Source: Bacteroidota bacterium (lineage in GTDB: Bacteria; Bacteroidota; Bacteroidia; Bacteroidales; VadinHA17). From it: a DNA stretch of 6,229 nucleotides. The stretch is taken from contig JAKAXP010000142.1 in assembly GCA_021816545.1 (NCBI GenBank), positions 1 through 6,229 on the forward strand, in the 5' to 3' direction. The translations under genes were made by a program, and so were the position numbers. The notes below the pieces were generated by a model. It saw only the letters and a program-made list of their open reading frames with translations, was not told the origin of the DNA and searched no databases. This document shows, one piece after another, positions 1 through 4,437 of this stretch; within the stretch, counting starts at the first letter, position 1, and the number at the start of each line of letters is the position of its first letter.

Positions 1-1
1 T

Positions 2-745
2 GCGGTGCGCGATGTAATTTACTACCTGGAGACTTATGATGTGACAACTGTGCGGGCTTCAACACCCATGTACCTTATGGCCAGGGTCATAAAATCGATG
101 GGGGTGAAGATGGTGCTCTCGGGTGAGGGGGCTGACGAGGTTTTCGGAGGGTATCTGTATTTCCACAGGGCACCGGGCCCGCGTGAGTTCCACGAGGAGA
201 CGGTGCGCAAACTTTCCAAACTGCATCTCTATGACTGTCTTCGTGCAAACAAGTCGCTTGCAGCATGGGGAGTTGAGGGAAGGGTTCCGTTCCTTGACAA
301 GGAGTTTCTTGACGTTGCAATGAGGCTCAACCCGGCTGACAAGATGGCCGGCAACGGCAGGATGGAGAAATGGGTCCTCAGGAAGGCGTTTGAGGACTAC
401 CTGCCGCATGACATCGCATGGCGGCAGAAAGAGCAGTTCTCTGACGGGGTGGGATACAACTGGATTGACACACTGAAACAGCTTACCACTGAAAAGGTGA
501 CAGATGAAATGATGGCAACAGCCCGTTTCAGGTTCCCGCTCAACACGCCACTGACAAAGGAAGAATATTATTACAGGTCGATATTTGCGGAACACTTTCC
601 GTCGGAGACGGCTGCAATGACAGTTCCTTCCGTGCCCTCGGTGGCATGCAGCACTCCGGAGGCGCTTGCATGGGACGAGGCCTTCCGCAACCAGAACGAG
701 CCGTCAGGCCGGGCCGTGCGCAACGTGCATGTGAAGTCATACTGA
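2..745 (+). CDS. asnB: Asparagine synthetase B (glutamine-hydrolysing), C-terminal part, cut by window edge
   Basis: This enzyme converts aspartate to asparagine in the cytoplasm, using ATP and ammonia taken from glutamine. Only the synthetase half is visible. The reading frame is open from base 2, so the GTG at 5 is an internal valine codon and not a start. The pyrophosphate-binding loop SGEGADE is at bases 119-139. Further on come the blocks WGVEGRVPFLDKEFLDVAMR, the WRQKEQFSDGVGYNWID stretch, and a family-typical end with SVACS and PSGRAVR. From memory of E. coli AsnB (about 554 residues), similarity runs along the whole visible part, so roughly 300 residues, including the N-terminal glutaminase domain, lie outside the window. 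The gene converges on the peroxiredoxin gene. No frameshift or missing key residue is seen. The assignment is near certain; the true start is not visible. Confidence 0.97.
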   Translation, partial: AVRDVIYYLETYDVTTVRASTPMYLMARVIKSMGVKMVLSGEGADEVFGGYLYFHRAPGPREFHEETVRKLSKLHLYDCLRANKSLAAWGVEGRVPFLDKEFLDVAMRLNPADKMAGNGRMEKWVLRKAFEDYLPHDIAWRQKEQFSDGVGYNWIDTLKQLTTEKVTDEMMATARFRFPLNTPLTKEEYYYRSIFAEHFPSETAAMTVPSVPSVACSTPEALAWDEAFRNQNEPSGRAVRNVHVKSY

Positions 746-865
746 TAATCATTGTTGCCATTCCGGGAGAAACTGGTTTATGCGGATATGTATCACTGCC
801 GCTATGTTGACCTACCCTGATGGATAGCCGGTGGGCGGTGCCGGGATCCGGAAAGGATTAGTCAA

Positions 866-897
866 AGAGGGTGACCACATTCTGTGAGCCACCCTCT
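866..897. terminator. Hairpin between convergent genes, candidate bidirectional terminator
   Basis: The arms AGAGGGTG (866-873) and CACCCTCT (890-897) are perfectly complementary over 8 bp. Inside them CACA (876-879) and TGTG (883-886) pair around a TTC loop, giving about 12 paired positions with a small internal bulge. The hairpin lies 23 bases past the peroxiredoxin stop codon (- strand) and 120 bases past the asnB stop (+ strand), so it fits the peroxiredoxin transcript best. The T-rich tract after it is short on both strands, so termination efficiency is uncertain. No other feature is seen in the 746-920 gap. Confidence 0.6.
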
Positions 898-920
898 CTT
901 CTATACAACTTATCAGAAAG

Positions 921-1625
921 TTATTTCTTCAGTACAGTGTCGAGGATCTTCTGCTTGTCAAGTTTCTTCGTGCAGAAGAACCAGTCATAGCACTTCATCT
1001 CGTCCTTGCTCTCCATGCGCTGCTTGGCAACGCCGCATGAGCCAGCTGTGGGGACGATCACATCGTCACCGGGCTGCCAGTCTGCCGGAAGCGCAACGGA
1101 GAATGCATCGGCTGTCTGCAGTCCGAGGACCACCCTGTAGATCTCCTCGAAGTTACGGCCAAGGCTGAGCGGGTAATAGAGAATTGTGCGGATGACTCCC
1201 TTCGGGTCAATGAAAAACACTGCCCTGACTGCCTTGGTGCTGCTCTCGCCCGGCATCATCATCCCGTATTTCTTTGCGACATCCATCGTGATATCCTCTA
1301 TCAGCGGGAATTTCACCTCAACATCCTTCATTCCCTTGTACTCAATCTTTTCCTTGATTGTGCGGAGCCAGGCGATATGGCTATAGAGGCCGTCAACGGA
1401 AAGGCCCACCAGCTTCGTGTTTGCTTTTTCAAATTTCTCAGCCATTGTGGCGAAGGTCATGAACTCCGAGGTACATACCGGTGTGAAGTCAGCAGGATGA
1501 CTGAAAAGTATCACCCAATTTCCCTGGAAATCAGAAGGGAAGTTGATCTCACCCTGTGTGGTTACTGCCTTGAATTCAGGAGCCTTGTCGCCAATACGTG
1601 GCATTGCATAAATTTTTTCGTCCAT
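921..1625 (-). CDS. Peroxiredoxin of the Prx6 / archaeal thioredoxin-peroxidase type
   Basis: This is a thiol peroxidase that reduces hydrogen peroxide and organic peroxides in the cytoplasm. It is 234 residues, a normal length for the Prx6 group. The active site PADFTPVCTSE places the peroxidatic cysteine at C51 with T48, and R134 in KAVRAVFFIDP is the likely catalytic arginine. The C-terminal domain carries C212 and C218 in a CYDWFFC motif. This matches the resolving-cysteine pair of the archaeal Aeropyrum-type enzyme, so recycling through a disulfide is plausible. A fourth cysteine, C197 (GSCGVA), lies nearby. Translation probably starts at the ATG ending at 1625; M8 is an alternative, since the conserved fold begins at about residue 9. 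The gene is last in the regulator-ferritin-peroxiredoxin run, 92 bases after the ferritin. A direct repeat upstream may be an operator. I am confident of the family and less so of the reductant. Confidence 0.95.
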   Translation of the reverse strand: MDEKIYAMPRIGDKAPEFKAVTTQGEINFPSDFQGNWVILFSHPADFTPVCTSEFMTFATMAEKFEKANTKLVGLSVDGLYSHIAWLRTIKEKIEYKGMKDVEVKFPLIEDITMDVAKKYGMMMPGESSTKAVRAVFFIDPKGVIRTILYYPLSLGRNFEEIYRVVLGLQTADAFSVALPADWQPGDDVIVPTAGSCGVAKQRMESKDEMKCYDWFFCTKKLDKQKILDTVLKK

Positions 1626-1641
1626 ATTAAATTTGATTTAG

Positions 1642-1665
1642 TTGAATAAATTTCATTTGAATAAA
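1642..1665 (-). repeat. 9-base direct repeat upstream of the peroxiredoxin, candidate operator
   Basis: TTGAATAAA occurs at 1642-1650 and again at 1657-1665, in phase at 15 bases. On the coding strand it reads TTTATTCAA, six bases, TTTATTCAA. It lies 17-40 bases upstream of the start codon. A weak -7-like element, TATGTTTA on the - strand (1662-1669), overlaps the distal copy, but no good -33 element is seen. The region is AT-rich, so chance is possible. Its link to the nearby PerR-type regulator is inference: the repeat is not the palindrome seen before the regulator gene. Confidence 0.35.
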
Positions 1666-1717
1666 CATAAGAAATTAAAATTCAGATTAATAGGCAGATG
1701 TACGACTGTGGCACAAC

Positions 1718-2218
1718 TCACCGCCGCCGCTCTGTCATCAGATCAAAATCTTCCTTGAGAGCCACGAGATCTTCTTCATGTTCAACCTCATCTGTCAGGA
1801 TCTGGAGGATGATGTTATAGGTGATGGGGTCTGTTTCCCGCGTCAGTGCAAGGAGTTTGTTATAAACCTTTATTGCACATTGCTCTCCCTTGATGTTCTG
1901 GTCAAGCACAACTGAAACGAACGGGTCTACAGGGGCGTCATAACCGCAATTGGTTATCCTGGTCCATTCCTCAGGTGAAAGTACCGGTGTGCCGCCGAGC
2001 TGAATGATCCTCCCCACGAGCAGCTGTGCATGTGTCAGCTCTTCAGTTGCGTGCAGTTCAAGTTCTGCAATCACTGCATCCTTCATTGGTCCCTTGACCA
2101 CTTTAGCCCCTATCCAGTACTGGTAGTAGGCAAGCCACTCATCGGCGAGGGCTTTGTTCAGGAGAGTGAGCAGTTCCTCAACATCCATCCTTACAATTGA
2201 TCTTCCGATTTCTGCCAT
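1718..2218 (-). CDS. Thioferritin (DPS-like ferritin, DPSL family)
   Basis: This is a ferritin-superfamily four-helix protein expected to oxidise Fe(II) with peroxide or oxygen and store the iron in a protein shell, limiting Fenton chemistry. It is 166 residues. Predicted di-iron ligands are E27 (helix A), E60 and H63 (ExxH, helix B), E112 (helix C), and E144 and H147 (ExxH, helix D), the bacterioferritin-like arrangement. Two cysteines, C91 (ITNCGYDAPVDP) and C114 two residues after E112, match the cysteine pair that defines DPSL/thioferritins of Sulfolobus, Pyrococcus and Bacteroides fragilis. This separates it from true Dps, whose iron site lies between subunits, and from haem bacterioferritin. 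It starts at the ATG ending at 2218; M11 is an alternative just before the helical core. It lies between the PerR-type regulator (93-base gap) and the peroxiredoxin (92-base gap), all on one strand. A PerR-box-like site sits 18 bases upstream of the start. Confidence 0.9.
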   Translation of the reverse strand: MAEIGRSIVRMDVEELLTLLNKALADEWLAYYQYWIGAKVVKGPMKDAVIAELELHATEELTHAQLLVGRIIQLGGTPVLSPEEWTRITNCGYDAPVDPFVSVVLDQNIKGEQCAIKVYNKLLALTRETDPITYNIILQILTDEVEHEEDLVALKEDFDLMTERRR

Positions 2219-2236
2219 GATTTTTTTGCTTTAAGA

Positions 2237-2251
2237 TTAGTATTCTGATAA
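2237..2251. promoter_or_regulatory. PerR-box-like site upstream of the thioferritin
   Basis: TTAGTATTCTGATAA is an imperfect 7-1-7 inverted repeat. On the coding strand, TTATCAGAATACTAA matches the Bacillus PerR box (TTATAATnATTATAA) at 10 of 14 defined positions by my count. It lies 18 bases before the ferritin start codon, where bound repressor would block transcription. No convincing TAnnTTTG promoter was found in this gap, so the ferritin may also be read from the regulator's promoter. Function is inferred. Confidence 0.4.
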
Positions 2252-2311
2252 TTTGTTATATGCTCCTGATTTTGGGTGTTGTATTTTAAGCCTTTACCTA
2301 AACGGTCAGTT

Positions 2312-2752
2312 TCATCTTTTCCTGACTGATTTCCTGTTGTCTGTATACCTGCCAACAATCTGCAGCTTGACGTCCTCGATCCTGAAATCTGGTATCTGCT
2401 TCTTTTCGAAGTAATTGTAGATCATTTCTGTCAGCTCAGCATCATAGTAATCCTCGATGCGATCACAGAGTGCGCAGTATATGTGATGGTGATTCTCTTT
2501 CACCGCATCATACCGCAGCAGTCCGCTGTCAGTCTTTACCCTTTTGAGGATATCCCTTTCTGCAAGGGTCTCAAGCGTTTTGTACACAGTGCCCAGTGCG
2601 ATGTCAGGATGTTTGATCCTGATGAACTGGCTGACTTCCTCAGCGGTGGGGTGGTCATGAAGTATATCGACTGCCTCAAATACCGCGAGTCGTTGCGGTG
2701 TGACCCTGAGCCCTCGCTCCCTCAGTTTGGTTCTGTATTCTTCAGGTTTCAT
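2312..2752 (-). CDS. perR: PerR-type peroxide-sensing repressor of the Fur family
   Basis: This is a metal-dependent DNA-binding repressor of 146 residues. The N-terminal winged-helix domain (about 1-80) has LRVTPQRLAVFEAV and the recognition helix GTVYKTLETLAE (54-65). The dimerisation and metal domain follows. All five ligands of the Bacillus PerR sensing site are present at a constant offset of -3: H34, D82, H88, H90 and D101. Aspartate at 101, where Fur proteins have glutamate, favours peroxide sensing over iron sensing. C93 and C96 form the first CxxC of the structural zinc site. The second CxxC is absent: the protein ends IVGRYTDNRKSVRKR, and neither alternative frame restores cysteines. 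Such shortened ends seem to occur in other Bacteroidota homologues (from memory). The gene heads the run regulator-thioferritin-peroxiredoxin, its probable targets, and has its own promoter and a palindromic operator. PerR over Fur is a strong inference, not proof. Confidence 0.87.
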   Translation of the reverse strand: MKPEEYRTKLRERGLRVTPQRLAVFEAVDILHDHPTAEEVSQFIRIKHPDIALGTVYKTLETLAERDILKRVKTDSGLLRYDAVKENHHHIYCALCDRIEDYYDAELTEMIYNYFEKKQIPDFRIEDVKLQIVGRYTDNRKSVRKR

Positions 2753-2756
2753 CAGA

Positions 2757-2771
2757 TAAGAATGATTCTTA
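2757..2771. promoter_or_regulatory. Perfect 7-1-7 palindrome, probable PerR autoregulatory operator
   Basis: TAAGAATGATTCTTA is an exact inverted repeat of seven bases around one central base, the geometry of PerR and Fur boxes, matching TTATAATnATTATAA at 10 of 14 positions. A third half-site, AAGAAT, follows at 2775-2780 after a four-base gap. The palindrome lies 4 bases upstream of the regulator's start codon and downstream of the predicted transcription start, so bound protein would block elongation or polymerase entry. Binding by this regulator is inferred. Confidence 0.65.
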
Positions 2772-2783
2772 AGAAAGAATAAA

Positions 2784-2814
2784 CAAATATAAGCATTGTT
2801 GTTCGAATTTCAAA
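2784..2814 (-). promoter_or_regulatory. Bacteroidota-type promoter of the perR gene
   Basis: On the - strand a -33 element TTTG (2811-2814) is followed, after exactly 19 bases, by a -7 element TATATTTG (2784-2791). This fully matches the TTTG / TAnnTTTG consensus of Bacteroidota primary sigma factor promoters. Transcription should begin near 2777-2780, giving a leader of about 25-30 bases that contains the 2757-2771 palindrome. A 10-base palindrome AAAATATTTT (2812-2821) overlaps the -33 element. Confidence 0.72.
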
Positions 2815-2873
2815 ATATTTTCCAGGGCAATTTATATTAGAAAGAACTTATCTGATACCGGTGAAGAAATGAG

Positions 2874-4322
2874 CTAAACAGAATACAGCCTGTCCAGTAC
2901 GTCAAGCATTATCTCATCAACGTTTGACCGGTTGTCTATGGCCACAGTCATTCCGTAGGCTGCGGCGCCGGTAGCTCTTCCACCGCCCTTTCCGTTCATC
3001 AGGGAGGTGAACCTGGAGGAGAGTTTCCTGAACCAGGCTTCAGGCAGCCACTTTGAAAGTGCCCGGACAATTGAGATAAGTACATGTGATGAAGCCTCAC
3101 TGATTTTTTCCCCATCGGTTGCCTTAACCGCCTCCCTGAGAGCCTGGAGGAACTCAGTCTCATGGCCGGCATTCATATTTGAGATAGTCATATGGAGTGC
3201 TGCCGGGAACTGAAGCTTATCGAGATTCCACCCCCTTTTCGCCAGCTCGTCGCCAACCCTGTAAATATCATGATTGTCACAGGTGAAGGAGAATACACTC
3301 ATTACCGGTTTCCCGAGAATCCTGAATCCGGGGATTGATTCAATACCCTCCTGCAGCCTGGCGGTTGTACTCATCACTTTTTCGGCCATTTTGAGATAGC
3401 CGTCGCTCCCTATTGTTTTCAGGGCAGCCCATGCTGCCGCGATCGGGGCTCCGGACCTGGTGCCGAGCATTGTGGGAGAAGCATAGAGTCCTCCCGGCCA
3501 GCTGCTCATCACGAAATACTGTGATTTTCTGAGCGCATGCGAGTTATAAAGAATGACCGAGGCACCCTTGGCAGAGTAGCCGTACTTGTGCATGTCAGCC
3601 GAGATTGAGGTGACTCCCGTGACGCGGAAATCGAACAGGGGAACATCAAAGCCGAGTTTCTCAATGAAGGGGAGGAACAGGCCTCCCAGGCAACTGTCGA
3701 CATGGAACAGCAGGTTATGCCTGCGCGCCATCTCAGCAATCTCTTCCACAGGGTCAATCACTCCGTAAGGGAAGCAAGGTGCGGAGGCTGTAAGCATTAC
3801 CGTATTCTTTCCGATCAGTTTCTCCATTTCGGCAACATCAACTCTTTTATCAGGGGTCAGGGGGGCATAAAGGACTTTAACACCGGTGAATTCTGCAGCC
3901 TTTGAGAATGCCGGATGTGTGGTGACCGGTGCAATCATCTCCGGTTCCTTTATATCGGGACGGTGTTTACGCACCCAGTCGCGACCAGCCTTCACGGCCA
4001 TCATAATACTTTCTGATCCGCCGGTGGTCAGATTGCCTGCATAATCCTCCCCCGCATGAAGCAGGTCTGCCACCATCGCAACCGTTTCGTTTTCCAGCTG
4101 CCTGAGGGATGAAAACAGAGACGGGTTGAGTGCATTTTCGTTCCAGAACAGGTGGTAAGCCTGTTCCACGGCTTTAGCTTCCCGGCTCCCGGCGTGATAT
4201 ATATAGCCGAACATTCTCCCTTCGCGCCAGGAGGCGTCACCCTTCCTGTGAGCCCTTAGCTCAGAAAGCATTGAATCGGCATCATGACCTTTTTCCGGGA
4301 AACGGATATGCCCCTTGTTCAT
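2874..4322 (-). CDS. Sphingosine-1-phosphate lyase family PLP enzyme
   Basis: This PLP-dependent lyase should split phosphorylated long-chain bases (sphinganine/sphingosine 1-phosphate) into a fatty aldehyde and phosphoethanolamine. It is 482 residues. Similarity to eukaryotic S1P lyases, recalled from memory, runs nearly end to end: FGYIYHAG (38-45), TTGGSESI (99-106), H136 that stacks on the cofactor, CFPYGVIDPVEEIA, HVDSCLGG with D209 and C211, FDFRVTGVTSISADMHKYGY with Schiff-base lysine K246, WPGGLYASPTMLGTRSG, RGWNLDKLQFP, and the ending TGAAAYGMT. The N-terminal ER membrane anchor of eukaryotic enzymes is absent, so it is probably cytoplasmic or peripheral. An extra stretch at about 401-450 looks amphipathic (HVLISIVRALSKWLPEAWF). 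The gene appears monocistronic, has its own promoter and faces away from dsbD. Glutamate or aromatic decarboxylase is less likely, given the specific S1P-lyase blocks. The substrate in this host is inferred. Confidence 0.9.
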   Translation of the reverse strand: MNKGHIRFPEKGHDADSMLSELRAHRKGDASWREGRMFGYIYHAGSREAKAVEQAYHLFWNENALNPSLFSSLRQLENETVAMVADLLHAGEDYAGNLTTGGSESIMMAVKAGRDWVRKHRPDIKEPEMIAPVTTHPAFSKAAEFTGVKVLYAPLTPDKRVDVAEMEKLIGKNTVMLTASAPCFPYGVIDPVEEIAEMARRHNLLFHVDSCLGGLFLPFIEKLGFDVPLFDFRVTGVTSISADMHKYGYSAKGASVILYNSHALRKSQYFVMSSWPGGLYASPTMLGTRSGAPIAAAWAALKTIGSDGYLKMAEKVMSTTARLQEGIESIPGFRILGKPVMSVFSFTCDNHDIYRVGDELAKRGWNLDKLQFPAALHMTISNMNAGHETEFLQALREAVKATDGEKISEASSHVLISIVRALSKWLPEAWFRKLSSRFTSLMNGKGGGRATGAAAYGMTVAIDNRSNVDEIMLDVLDRLYSV

Positions 4323-4325
4323 GAT

Positions 4326-4364
4326 CTAACTTTTTTTAGGACCGGTTGTTACTATCAAAGTTAG
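4326..4364. repeat. 8-base inverted repeat over the lyase -7 element
   Basis: CTAACTTT at 4326-4333 is the exact reverse complement of AAAGTTAG at 4357-4364, with 23 bases between. One arm covers the lyase -7 box and the other lies in the predicted leader. It cannot be a leader hairpin, because the distal arm lies upstream of the predicted transcription start. It could be a regulator site or chance. Confidence 0.3.
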
Positions 4365-4387
4365 GTCAACTAAATTGCGAAGTCAAG
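4356..4387 (-). promoter_or_regulatory. Promoter of the sphingosine-1-phosphate lyase gene
   Basis: On the - strand the -7 element TAACTTTG (4356-4363) matches TAnnTTTG exactly. CTTG (4384-4387) stands 20 bases upstream as a near-consensus -33 element. The expected start is near 4350, giving a leader of about 27 bases that is A-rich before the ATG and lacks a Shine-Dalgarno sequence. The -7 element overlaps one arm of an 8-base inverted repeat (4326-4333 with 4357-4364). Confidence 0.6.
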
Positions 4388-4410
4388 TATCTGATATATA
4401 CATTTTTCGT

Positions 4411-4418
4411 TATTTTTG
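4411..4418 (+). promoter_or_regulatory. -7 element of the dsbD promoter
   Basis: TATTTTTG matches TAnnTTTG exactly and is followed by TGGC, 19 bases before the ATG at 4438, a common layout in Bacteroidota. The best -33 candidate is only TCTG at 4390-4393 (17-base spacer). It nearly abuts the lyase -33 element at 4384-4387, so the two promoters stand back to back in a 115-base intergenic region. Confidence 0.58.
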
Positions 4419-4437
4419 TGGCCTGTAAAACAGAGAC

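Noticed and set aside
59..595. Long open frame on the - strand opposite asnB
   Set aside because: It lies wholly inside the asparagine synthetase coding region, its translation shows no family-like motifs, and it has no promoter or start context. It is a shadow of asnB codon usage.
884..1168. Open frame on the + strand overlapping the 3' part of the peroxiredoxin gene
   Set aside because: Its product is serine- and arginine-rich with no motif, and it would begin within the terminator hairpin. It is antisense to a confident gene.
1718..2218. True Dps or haem bacterioferritin
   Set aside because: The E / ExxH / E / ExxH pattern within one chain is not the Dps intersubunit site, and the C91/C114 pair marks the DPSL family instead.
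2312..2340. Frameshift that removed the regulator's C-terminal cysteines
   Set aside because: Reading the other frames just before the stop gives no CxxC, and the GRYTD-type ending resembles other Bacteroidota homologues, so the short end looks genuine.
2312..2752. Classical iron-sensing Fur instead of PerR
   Set aside because: D101 stands where Fur has glutamate, all five PerR sensing residues align at a constant offset, and the neighbours are peroxide defence genes. Fur is not fully excluded.
2874..4322. Glutamate, tyrosine or aromatic-amino-acid decarboxylase
   Set aside because: The same fold class, but the blocks FDFRVTGVTSISADMHKYGY and the TGAAAYGM ending are specific to S1P lyases.
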